From Chrysemys picta bellii (taxonomy: Eukaryota; Chordata; Testudines; Emydidae): a stretch of DNA of 64,000 nt. Numbering within the stretch: position 1 is the first letter of the stretch; every line of letters starts with the position of its first letter. Location of the stretch: positions 79,672,981 through 79,736,980 of the forward strand of contig NC_088800.1 in assembly GCF_011386835.1 (NCBI RefSeq). Reading direction: 5' to 3'. Position numbers and translations under genes: made by a program. Below the pieces are notes generated by a model that worked only from the letters and a program-made list of their open reading frames with translations, searched no databases and was not told the DNA's origin. Of this stretch, positions 46,620 through 64,000 are shown piece after piece.

Positions 46620-46969
46620 AGAGATGTAAGTAACATGTAAAAACAACCGTGTAACCGATTAAAATTCTATTGATGATACGGTTAAACATTTAACTGGGGG
46701 ACTACAGGTGCACGGGGTGCTGCAACAGCCCCATATTTTAGGCAGGGTTCAGCTGCCAGCCCCATACCCGGCATCCCGGCTGCCGGCCCACCTCTGGGGC
46801 TCTGTGCGGGGCGGCAGCAGAGTTCTGGATGCACAGTGGCAGCCTGGACCCTGGGCACAGAGGCAGCAGAGTTGGGTGCGGGGCCGGCAGCCAGGACCCT
46901 GGTGGAGTTTAATTGTTAACAGAAACGGATAAGCATCAAGTTTATGGGTTAACCTTTTACATCCCTATT
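46620..46969. mobile_element. hAT-like MITE
   Basis: Left end TAGAGATGTAAGTAAC and right end GGTTAACCTTTTACATCCCTA are imperfect inverted repeats. The flanks TAATAAAT and TTACAAAT agree at 6 of 8 positions, fitting an old 8-bp duplication. The middle is GC-rich with repeated GGCAGC units. Confidence 0.6.
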
Positions 46970-48785
46970 ACAAATCAGAGATAATTCCACTAAGATTAAG
47001 GTTAAGGAATGACAGTGTAGATTAACAGAAGGTAAAATGTATGGATTAAAGATGAGGTGGACTTTAAAGGGCATTTTCTGTTTAGCTGCTCTGATTGGCT
47101 GAATTTTCTGCAACTCAGCCATGTAACAAAGATTTCCATTTGATAGATCTCAAAGCGCTTTTCAAAGGGCAGTATAATTATTCCCATTTTACAGATGGGG
47201 AAACTGCTAAAGAGGGCTGGGTAAAGGGGAAATGAGAGAGGGAGGGGGTGTGGAATGAACTAAAGGGATAGGGAAGGGGGCAGCTGGGGATCAAATTGTA
47301 CAAATGAATTAAACAAGTTAACCAATCACCACCTATCCCACTGTTTGTACATTGTAACTCTTCCCACCACCTTGTGTCTTGCCTTTTTAAACTAAGCTCT
47401 TTGGGGCAGAGATGGTTTTCCCACGTGTTTGTACAGTGCCTAGCATACCACAGGCAGCATCATAAATACATAAACAAGTGAGGTCACTAATGGGCAGATC
47501 CTTCGTTTCACAGGATGCTGTTTCCACCAGACTTGTTGAAAGAAGGCCCAGAAAATGGAAAACATAACCCAAGAGATTTATTCCATCTGGACCTCCTGCA
47601 TTTCTGTTTATAAGAGGGTGAGTTATTTGTCAGCTGAACTATCCCTATATTTTCCTTTAGCAGAAACTTTAACTTTGATAGAGACACATTTTTCTGTCTC
47701 TATCAAAAGTTCATAGGAGTACGATATAATCCTGTCATCTCAGTTGCTTTAAAGAAAAAAAATCCAAGGCCCTCTCTTCAAAAAAGTATCAATTAACTGA
47801 TGTAGACAGCCACCTATTTATAGTGTCAGGAGGGGGAAAAAAAGAATTCCAAACTACTCTATGGGTTTGCATACCAAAAAGAAGTCCATGGAGACCAGGA
47901 ATTTCTTTTCCAAAGTATTTAATAAAGAAAACACAAGGTAGCACAAATGCTTGTCAGAGCAGTGAAGAATTGATGGCAGTTTCTGTTGCAAACCATCAGC
48001 AAAAGTGGTTAAATCCCTACTAGCTGGTTGAAAAAGGAAAAACTTGGATTAAGGCCACAATCATTCACTCATTACATGTAGATTCACTTCTTATACCATG
48101 AAACTGACTCAACAACAAACAGCAAAAACAGATGAATGATCCCAGTTTTATAACCATACGCCTGAAGATCAAACAAACCATAGCAAGAAAAGCTTTAGAC
48201 AGGAAAGGCTATGCCACAACACATGCCTCTATCAAGCCCAGAACTCCCATATCCATCTTGGAAATACAGCCAAGCAGTACTCTACCTCACGTCTGTAAAA
48301 TAAGTTTCTCATTGCCAAAGCAACAACATTAGTAATAGGAGACCACACTTGTCAGTTACTTTTACCCAAGTACCATTAAAATGTAATCTGTTTTTCCTGA
48401 GGGTAGAGATTTTGCAGAAAGGAAGGAAGCTACAGAAGAAGCAGCAAAAAAAATCATGACAAGCCAGAGGAAGGAGAGAAGCAAATTAGGGCTGGTAAAA
48501 ATGTCCCAACAAACTGTACAGCTTAAAAGATAATGAATGCTACCTGGGAAAAGTGATTTTCATCTGAACAACCCATGTGTTCTCAGATAAATCTAATGGA
48601 GTTCTATGCTACCTTTCACAGCTTGCCTGCATTGAAATTTTATCAGAATTTTCCTCACTACTGGTCTAGTAAGAGTGCCCAGAAGCGAATTAGACAATGC
48701 TGTGGTAAAAGTGTCTGGTCACCACTAGAGCTTCCATCATTGCCAATGCTGCATTAGTGCTTAACCAATGCTGGAAAACTTTTGT
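46970..48785. other. Intergenic with old SINE fragments
   Basis: A partial MIR lies at 47155-47215 ('tattcccattttacagatggggaaactg'), and a reversed copy of the 7545 SINE-like family at 47385-47475. No exon seen. Confidence 0.45.
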
Positions 48786-48793
48786 AAAACCAT

Positions 48794-49355
48794 CAGGGCC
48801 AGCTCTAGCTTTTTTGCCGCCCTCGGCAAAAAAGCTGCCCTAGGCAAAAAAGCCACCCACCGCCCCCTCCCCCTCTCCCCCCCTATGGCAGGGGAGGGTG
48901 CTGAGCCTGGCCGCGGGCCCGCAATCCCCGACCGGACCGAAGCGCCGGGGGGAGGGCGGAGAGCCCCCAGCGGCCAGAGTGCCGGGAGCAGGGCGGCGAG
49001 CCCGGCCGGGGCTCTCCGCTCTCCCCGGCGACCAGAGCGCCGGCCGGGGCTCTCCGCTCTCCCCGGCAACCAGAGCGCCGGGGGGAGGGCGGCGAGCCTG
49101 GCCGGGGCTCTCCGCTCTCCCCCGTGGCCACAGTGCCAGGGGGAAGGCGGAGAGCCCCCGGCAGCCAGAGCACTGGGGGGAGGGCGGCGAACCCGCTGCG
49201 GCTCTCCGCTCTCCCCGACCGGCCGGAGCGCCGGGGGAAGGGCGGCAAGCCCAGTCGCGGCCAGGCTCCAGGGCTGGAGCACCCCGCCGCGCCGCCCCCC
49301 TCCAGACGCCGCCTCAAGCACATGCTTGGTGGGCTGGTGGCTGGAGCCAGCCCTG
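48794..49355. mobile_element. hAT-type MITE with 8-bp target duplication and GC-rich tandem core
   Basis: Ends CAGGGCCAGCTCTAGC and, reversed, CAGGGCTGGCTCCAGC. It is flanked by exact AAAACCAT at 48786-48793 and 49356-49363. The core (about 48930-49250) is a minisatellite of about 55-60-base units around 'gagcgccggggggagggcggcgagcc...ggggctctccgctctccccgg'. The long ORFs on both strands (up to 215 residues) come from this repeat. Confidence 0.87.
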
Positions 49356-49564
49356 AAAACCATTATAGACGCAGACTGTCAAACATGTCTTAGGTTCTAC
49401 TGTAAGCTTTGCTAAATACTCAGTTTAGTGGCATTTCAACCCGTTTCTTTGTTGCCTTCTCTACTGTTCTACGATTCCCCAAATATGGGCTAATTGATAT
49501 CACTCCCTTAGTCACAATCGTCACTGCCTTATCCACAGTTTGATAAACAAAATGGTAGATACCA

Positions 49565-52500
49565 AGAGTTTAAAGTTGTGAGTTTATTGCATATGTAACA
49601 AAAATGAACATGACCTCCTGGGTCCAGCCTACTATACAATCACTGTTTATTCCAGCTGGTTCCATAACCACATTAAATAGAAGTAGTATTTCTTTAAATA
49701 CTTTGATTTAGACATAAAATGAAACTTTAGTGTACAACTTTCACAAAATAAATCTGCAATAAAAACAGTGGGAAGAATAACAAGGATAGCAGCAATACTT
49801 AAACAAGACATTACAAAATAATAAATTAAAAATACATTATAAAGTGGTCAAGGAACAAAAATTAACAAATTAAAAACAGAATCACATATGCTGTGTTTCT
49901 GGGAGCCTGCTGTGCTACACAGCACTGACCCTGGGCACTGGGTACAGAGTGTGCGGTGGCGGGGTCTTTACTTGTACGAAATCTGCTAGATTTCAAAACC
50001 ACCTTCCTTGACTTGAACTAAAAATGTACAGCTGAGTAAGCTTTGATTTCACCATCTCAACCAACAAGCAGCCTTTTAAAGCAGGGCTCTGTCAAACATA
50101 ATGCCCAAGTTAACTCTAACATTCATAACGCAGTCTCACTTCTTCCCGATTTAAAACACAAGCAGAGTGGTGGTCTCCTACATCCCTGAGTGTATAGGAT
50201 CGGCTGATAAGCAATATCAGGGCAAGTACTGAACATCTGTACCACTGGAGCAGTTTCTAAATTTGCTTTTGGAATAGGTACAAGAAATAATTCAGAAGAT
50301 GTAACTTGCACTTTCCTCAGGTCTGCTCCAAAATGTATTTGTGTACAAGGCAGATGGGTGATGGTGAAATGTGAACGGTAAACTTTTCTGTGTTATTCTT
50401 TGGGCAAGTCTGTAAACAACCAACCAGTTCAAATACTGGAAGTTGTTGTAGAGAACATGTTCCATCTTCTTCATGCTGGCAGACCACAAGGGAAAGAACA
50501 TGCTTTAAAATTCTGGGTGTCAGAGGTGACAAGAACACACTCAGTAAAAACCTCAGTCAATCAACGACTAAGTTCCCTCCAGCACCGTCCCCTCTCAACT
50601 TTCTGCTTGTCTCTCACAATGTCTTGGCCATGAACCCAGATGTGAAGCCAGAATAGTGAGTCTTAGGCAGAACCAAGCATTGTTTTAAATCCACACTTGC
50701 CTATCTTCTTTTCTCCATCCAGACAGTTTTAAGGCCTGCCTCACACATTAACATACAGAAGGATATAAAGTAATTTAGAGGACAGTTCCCTCTCCCCACT
50801 GCTGCCAGCATGGAAGAGGGACATTCGCAAGGCTTTTCAGTATACAAAAACAGACTTGACAAAACTGAAATCCTTGCCTATTTTGTGCAACCAACGAAGT
50901 GTTGATCTAAGAGAGATGTACTATCACATGCTAACTTGCTTGCTGACTTGCAGTTCTCTGGACTGAGAGCCCTCCATCCTCACCTTGTTTGGTTTTAGAG
51001 AGCCAGCTGTGCTTTGTGTGAAGGTGGTGGATTTTATTTATTTATTGTTAGCCCTTTCAGTGAAAAAACCACAACATGAGACTGCATACAATATTTTTGG
51101 GCAACAACCTATTTTGGATTTTTCCTATCTGCCTATGGTATATTGCACATACAAATGCACTGAAAGGTTAAATACATTCCATTGGCAGTGACTGATTTCA
51201 TAGCCATTTTCAACAAGCCAGGGCTAGTGGAATTATGTTACCCAATGCAAGACTGCACAGACGTGCGGCTGCAGAAAGTTGCATTTTTCCCTCTACTGCA
51301 AATGTCACACAATTTCTCCTTCTATGCCCAATAACCCATAATGCAGAAACTAGTCCTTAAGTGCCACTAGATTCTAAAGACCCTACGTACAACTGTCTGA
51401 ACATGTCTTTCTTACAAAATCCTGCCATGTGAGCTTCTATAGCCAAACTGTGCAAATCTCACAAAATTATACAATTTCATACTTGGAATGCAATTCTGAC
51501 AGTCCCAACATCAAATCACAAGAATTATGGTCAATGGAAAATAAAACAAAGGGGGAAGATTCCAGGATTTTGACAAGTATATAACTTTTTGTCCTATCAC
51601 AGTTTAAAGCTATTATCAAATTCAATTAAAAAAGACAAAATAGAAATATTCCAGTAGACATTTTCTAAGAACAATCTCTGACCCACAGCTGAATTCCAAT
51701 GCACTATTCCATAAACATAACATCTGTTAAATGTTTCAGTAATGAATCTCTCTAAAAATCAGACTTGCCAAAGAAAATCCTATACAAAGCAAGTCTGCTT
51801 TACTTATGTTTAGACATGTTTGATGGCTAACTTGCTCTTTATGAAGTCATGTTATTTTGTTAAAATACTGTCTTATCTTGGTGTGCAAATTGGAAGAAAT
51901 GTTATTTGACCCAAGTACTTGATTTGCTTTGGTTTCCCCTTGCACTGGGAATCCATTTTAGCAAATGAGTTAGAGTACCAACCTTTAACATTAGTTTCAG
52001 ACAGTGGAAAAAATTCCATATGTGGCACTCTGGAGTAATTTCCATTTCTATAGAACTTAAAAGATAAAACCTTCCAATAGCTTTACGTAAAGTTTAGACT
52101 TTATTCACTATATAGTTATCCTTTTACCTTCCCCTCAAATACACCTTTCACAAGGCTTATGACTTAAGAACAGAACTTTGTTCCATTAGCTTAGCTTTTA
52201 GCAATTTCCTCATAAAATCTTTTAGAATTTCAACTCACAAGTGTCTCTCAGATAAAACAGTGGCACAGAAATCACAGCTTTTTGGATTTATCTGATTTGA
52301 AAATTTTGTCTGTTTGCTTTCTCTTTACCAAGCTTCTTTGCAAAGTACTTAAATTTGGACAGACTATGGTAAGTGAATCTGCAGGAGAAATATTTTTCCC
52401 ATGTGCAAAACAATTAAATTTCAACCAGGACATCCAAAAAGAAATAATATACACCAATTAAGCTGCCCCGGATTCCTTCATTTTTCTAGATGTGAACCAC

Positions 52501-53099
52501 TACTTTCACTGAGAGCTTCCTGCTAAGGCAGAACTTCCGTTACACGTGCATATGGAGTTTTATTTTCTGCTAGAAGTTTGTTTGTTTAACAGGTGTTTAA
52601 AACGTGCAATTCTGAATTCCAGTGCCAGTCAGATAGTCAATAGCTGCTGGACTCTACAAGAGGCTCAAACTTGCTTTAAGACAAAATAGCCAGGTACTCC
52701 TACCAGTTGCAAGTCCTCAGCAAACCAAGCTCAGATACTCAACTACAGATTGATACTCCTATAAAAAGACCACAGGTCATTGACCCTATCACAATATGTG
52801 TTACAAGTCTAGCAGAATATCTGGTGTAATCAAAGCCAAATGCTGAACTTGGCTGCATTTCATTTTATGGGGATGGAAGAAGAGGGTGGGGATTATTGTA
52901 ACAAAGGGGAGAAAATGGCTGGGAACCACCACCAAAAGCCCCCTCCCCCCACCAACAAAGGAGGGGAAACAACCCCATCTCTCTAAGTTGTCTAGTGTTC
53001 CAATGCTTCAGACAGCTTAGCAGGAAGTTCACAGCAAGCTTCTTCTAGCTTTTGATCTGGTGGTCCATGAGCTAGTGTCTGTTTCCTTTGGTTGCCTCT
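49565..53099 (-). other. SMURF1: SMURF1 3'UTR (predicted), about 3.5 kb
   Basis: AT-rich sequence downstream of the SMURF1 stop, with none of the repeat families that crowd the rest of the window. AATAAA on the minus strand lies at 49583-49588 and again at 49646-49651, which would put cleavage near 49565-49635. Human SMURF1 also has a long 3'UTR. The exact end is inferred. Confidence 0.6.
49583..49588 (-). terminator. Poly(A) signal AATAAA, probable distal signal of SMURF1
   Basis: TTTATT on the plus strand reads AATAAA on the minus strand. A second copy lies at 49646-49651. They are the last such signals before the repeat-rich DNA to the left. Confidence 0.45.
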
Positions 53100-60274
<7,175 letters not shown>

Positions 60275-60401
60275 CTGCAGGGGACACAGAAGAAAAAGAA
60301 TAAATCATTGGAAAAGCAGTCCAATGCTGACACCTTGTGGCTATATTTATGCTAGTAGCAATGACTTGGTATCCAAGGATTTGCAACCTGCTGGGCACCA
60401 A

Positions 60402-61894
60402 GGTATGTCTATACTGCTATGTAAGCCTGGGCTCACTCAGGTTTGAGCCCATATCCCCTTCTGTCTACACACAACTCTCTCAGACTCTGGCTCAGACCTA
60501 TAGTCCTAGGTTCCTGCAGTACTGGAGGGTTCAAACCCTTCTGCTTTGCAGTGTAGATGCAGCCTCCCGACTGAAGTCCTAGAAGTCCACCAAAAATATC
60601 CCACAATCCCATGGGTCAACTTCCTTTGTCTTCTCTATCCCAAGAACCGCCAGCTGACTGCAGGGAAATGGGAGCATCTGCCCCCCTCCCACTTGTAGCA
60701 CAGCAGCTTGGTGGGTCAGTGAGCTGCAAACACACCAGAGAGCCTTCTGTGTTTGCAACGGAGACTGAACAGAAGAAGTGAGTGAGGCCAGCGAAATGAG
60801 ACCGCTGCTGAAACTGGGCCCAGAGGAGGCTTTGCCTCAGGAGCAGCACAAACTGGGGCCACACTTGGAGGAGCTTTTTGATGCCCCACCCTCACTCCTA
60901 GGAACACCCCATTCTCTCAAAGCCAGCAATTACTTCAGGAATATCTAGTATGCTCAACACGCTGGAGTAAACCACACACCTGATTGCCTCAGAAATCTCT
61001 GCCACCGCTTTACTCACAGTTGATTTTTCCAACACCAAACTGGTTGGCAAAGAACCTGTAGCAGTCTGGGGTAGCCAGCCTCCAGAGTGTTACAGCAACC
61101 TGCTTCTGGACCAGCGTGGCTGTCCTCAGGTGTGTGGCTTGATGCTGGGGGAGTAGGGCAAGCTGCCCACAAAGCTCCAGAAATGTAGCTTTTCTTCATG
61201 TGAAAATTCTGAACCCAGTGCTGGTCATCCCCTGTCTGCATGATGATGTGGTCCCACCAATCTACGCTTGTGGCTCTGCTCCAGAAGAGCTGATCTACAT
61301 AGGGGACATCAGCAGCTGTACTGAATGTCATGTGCAGCATCAGCCTCTTTAAATCTACCATGTTTGTGTTCTCCTTGTTTTCTTCCTCCGCCTCCATCAT
61401 AAGCTCTATCAGGTGCCTTTGGTGGACCAGAAAACACCACTGAAATGTCCACCAGCATCTCACAGAAGCTCTGCCTGTTTCCTGACACAGGAGTGAAAGC
61501 ACAAGCAATAGAAGTGCTGCCTCCATGTTGCTGGTTCTGATAGCTGAGAGCGCACAGACCAAAATGACTAATTGGCAGGATGCATTAGCTGGCTGTTCAA
61601 ACTTCCTGTAACATGCAGGGTGGACAGTCAAGTTTCCCCACAGTGCACCATGGTCAAAGGGCTAAAAGCTGCCACGTTTCAGGAGTCACTGGAAAGTCTG
61701 GGATATGGTTGATGGGACTCAGGCCTGTACGCAGCACTGCGGACACCAGAGCTCTGAGTTCAAGCCTGGGATAGAAAATTCTTAATGTACGGTTGACAAT
61801 CAGTGCAGATGAGCAAGCCCTGGGTTCTCTAACCCAGAGTCAGCTGATGTGAGTCCCATTAACCTTGGGCTTACACTGCAGTGTAGACATATCC
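60402..61894 (-). mobile_element. Harbinger (PIF/HARBI1-type) transposon, defective
   Basis: 1,493 bp with terminal inverted repeats GGTATGTCTATACTGC (60402-60417) and, reversed, GGATATGTCTACACTGC (61878-61894). The flanking trinucleotides CAA and AAA are compatible with a decayed 3-bp duplication. It contains the N-terminal part of a HARBI1-like transposase on the minus strand and lies in a SMURF1 intron. Confidence 0.8.
60960..61530 (-). pseudogene. HARBI1-like Harbinger transposase, N-terminal remnant
   Basis: Harbinger transposases are DDE nucleases. The minus strand reads 'ATSVDWWDHIIMQTGDDQHW' followed by 'VQNFHMKKSYI'. After a frameshift near 61165 another frame reads 'WRLATPDCYRFFANQFGVGK', the helix-turn-helix-like conserved block. 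Downstream, after 'AVAEISEAIR', the catalytic DDE region cannot be found; unrelated sequence begins near 60900. The open frame of 205 residues at 61014-61631 mixes the two reading frames and is not a functional protein. Confidence 0.8.
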
Positions 61895-62439
61895 AAAGAG
61901 TCATTCTTTCACCTACAGTCATATGACCAAGCACAAAAGAGCCATTTAATGATAAGAGGTTACAGAAAATATCCAATGAATTAACTGGGTCAACTTAATT
62001 TGGAAAGGTCTCCACACACCAGCTGAAGGGTCCAAAATCGAAAAAGGAAATGCAAGAATATGAACCCAAAGAAACCCATTAGAAATAAAAGCAGAAGGGA
62101 AAATCCAAACAAATCAAATGCTTGTCTTGTAGAATATCAGCTTCACCCGCAACTCTTATTGATAATTTCTTCTGTTGGAAGTTGGCAAATTTCATCCAGT
62201 TCTAGACCATCCACATGTTGCTTATGCTTGCAGGTTTGCCTCAGTTTTTAAGGAGTAGGCTTTTTCAACCCGAGGCCAAATTTCTTCCAATACATCCTCT
62301 TGCACAGTGCCACCTATAACTTGTCAACACTGGGATTTTAGTCACTGATTTAACTGCATGAGGTGTAAATCATGCCTATGCTAGGGGTCTGCATCAGTGC
62401 AGCAACAACATCTAAAATCACAAAATACACAAGGGTTTA

Positions 62440-63990
62440 CTCTAGATTCATAGGATTATAATGCCAGAAGGGACCAGGGGTTCTCAGGACAAATTATTCG
62501 GTGGCCTCAGAGTGTGGCCACCAACTCTTGCTGGTGGCCACACTCATACTTTTCCCTAAAATACTTAATTAGCTTTAGGAAAAACAAATAAATACGCAAA
62601 TATACACATCCAGATAATTGTAATTTATTTATTGCTAGCTAGTAAGTCTGTTGTGAAAAGGGATATTAACAAACATACAAGTATCAGTGCATTCAGGAGC
62701 AACAGGGAGGGGGAGGGGCCACTGCTTCTTCTCCCCCCAACTCCCTCTAAATCACAGCCCAGGAGGCTGTGGCCGCAAGAAAAGCCCCTGGTGGCCACAT
62801 GCAGCCACAGTGGCCGCATTTGATATGCGCTGATCCAGTCTGACCTCCTGCATAACACAGCCAGAGGTCCTCCCTGAATTAATTTCTGTTTGAACTGAGA
62901 ATATCTTTCAGAAAAACATACAATTTTTAAATCAAGACCGGAAGTGATGGAGAATCCACCACGACCCTTGTTAAGTTGTTCCAAAGATTAATTTCCTGTC
63001 CGAGTCTGTCTAGCTTCAACTCCCAGACATTGGATTTTGTTATACCATTGTCTGCTAGACTGAATATCCAATCCTCAAATTTTTGTTCCCCATGTAGGTA
63101 CTTATAAACTGTGATTAAGTCACCCCTTAATCTTCTCTTTGTTAAACTAAACAGATTGAGCTCGGAGTCTTTCACTATAAGGCATAGCTCCCAATTCTTT
63201 AACCAGTATCCTTGGCACTTCTCTGAATTCTATCCTGTTTATTAATATCGTTTTGAATTGTTTACCGCACAACTGGACATAGTGTTCCAGTAGCGACTGT
63301 ACCAGATGCCAAATACAGAGGTATATAACCTCCTCACTCTTACTTGAGGTTCCCCCATTTATGCATGCAAGGATCACATTAGTTCCCAGTGTGACTCTGG
63401 ACAGAAGGGCTAATGTTCAACTGACTATCCACCATGATCCTCAAGTCTTTTTCACAGTCACTGCTTCCTAAAATAGAGGCCCCCATCTTGTAAGTATGAC
63501 CTACATTCTTTGTTCCTAGATGTATAACTTTACATTTAAGCTACATTAAAGAGTATATTGTTTGTGCTCAGTTTGCCAAGCAACCTAGATCACTCTGTAT
63601 CAGTGACCTGTCCACCGCGTTATTTACACTCCCCCAATGCGTGTGTCATCTGCAAATGATCAGTGATGACTTCCAGGTCACTGACAAAAAAATTAAATAG
63701 TATAGGCCAAGAACCAATCTCTGTATACCTCACTAGAAACACACCCTCTCAATGATAATCACCAGTTTATAATTACGTATTGAGACCTGTCCATGAGCCA
63801 CTTTTTAATCCATTTAGTGTGTCATGTTTAATACTGTACTATTCTAGTTTCTTAATCAAAATGTCATGTGGTACCAAGTCAAATGTCTTAAAGAAGTCTA
63901 AGTTTATTACATCAACACTATGACCTTTATCAACCAAATTTGTAATCTCAAAAATCTAAATTAAAAATCTAAATCTCAACCGACCAGGTG
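62440..63990 (-). mobile_element. CR1 LINE with RT domain, interrupted, running to the window edge
   Basis: The 3' end lies near 62450 ('ttcataggattataatgccagaagggacc'). The body resumes at about 62832 and runs rightward. On the minus strand the RT motif A region is readable at about 63840-63920 ([22 protein letters not shown]), and 'KRRLRGDLITVYKYL' at 63070-63140. It is old and full of stops. The piece 62475-62831 is an insertion with a hAT-like left end (CAGGGGTTCTCA). Confidence 0.75.
62475..62831. mobile_element. Possible hAT remnant inside the CR1 copy
   Basis: Begins 'caggggttctcagg' and ends 'tttgatatgcgctga'. These ends are only weakly inverted repeats, and no clean target duplication is visible. 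It is assigned because CR1 sequence flanks it on both sides. Confidence 0.45.
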
Positions 63991-64000
63991 TTTAATAGTA

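Noticed and set aside
48761..49415. Overlapping ORFs of 146-215 residues on both strands
   Set aside because: They lie inside a hAT MITE with exact target duplications, and their open frames come from a GC-rich minisatellite lacking AT-rich stops. The translation is low-complexity.
61014..61631. 205-residue minus-strand ORF as an active gene
   Set aside because: It is a Harbinger transposase remnant read partly in the wrong frame, and it lacks the catalytic DDE region.

Overview
The window looks like nuclear DNA of a cryptodiran turtle. The main reason is five copies of a tRNA-derived SINE with a CR1-like tail, of the kind known from hidden-necked turtles. They sit among CR1 LINEs, Penelope-like, R2-like, Harbinger and hAT elements. 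Genes have GT-AG introns and are sparse. This is inferred from sequence alone; the species was not determined.

Left part (1-30 kb): mostly repeats and unassigned intergenic or intronic DNA. A CpG island at about 3.28-4.48 kb carries NRF1-like and E-box motifs and a plausible first exon on the minus strand with a GTGAGT donor. The gene it serves continues leftward out of view and was not identified. From 5 to 30 kb there are MIR and other old SINEs, a CR1 with a nested insertion, a Penelope-like reverse transcriptase remnant carrying a hAT insertion, and the 3' end of an R2-superfamily LINE.

Middle (30.5-34.4 kb): a complete single-exon reading frame on the plus strand encodes a 371-residue class A GPCR of the urotensin-2 receptor family. 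A strong splice donor lies directly after its stop codon, and a strong acceptor and AATAAA lie 1.8-2.6 kb downstream, so a 3'UTR intron is possible. From 34.4 to 49.5 kb I see only repeats (MITEs, MIR, SINE, CR1, hAT) and no convincing exon.

Right part (49.5-64 kb): the 3' end of SMURF1 on the minus strand. Six coding exons (60274 down to 53100) give the last 274 residues of this HECT E3 ubiquitin ligase, including the catalytic cysteine, and a long AT-rich 3'UTR follows. Diagnostic residues separate it from SMURF2. The remaining upstream exons lie beyond 64000. Its introns hold a palindromic hAT MITE, a Harbinger element without its catalytic domain, and CR1 pieces.

The two named genes are not a functional pathway. 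Their neighbourhood is informative: in human, SMURF1 is on 7q22 while UTS2R and SMURF2 are on 17q, and these regions are ancient duplicates. A urotensin receptor beside SMURF1 is therefore best read as a UTS2R ohnologue retained in reptiles and absent from the human SMURF1 locus. I found no sign of a wholly new kind of system.
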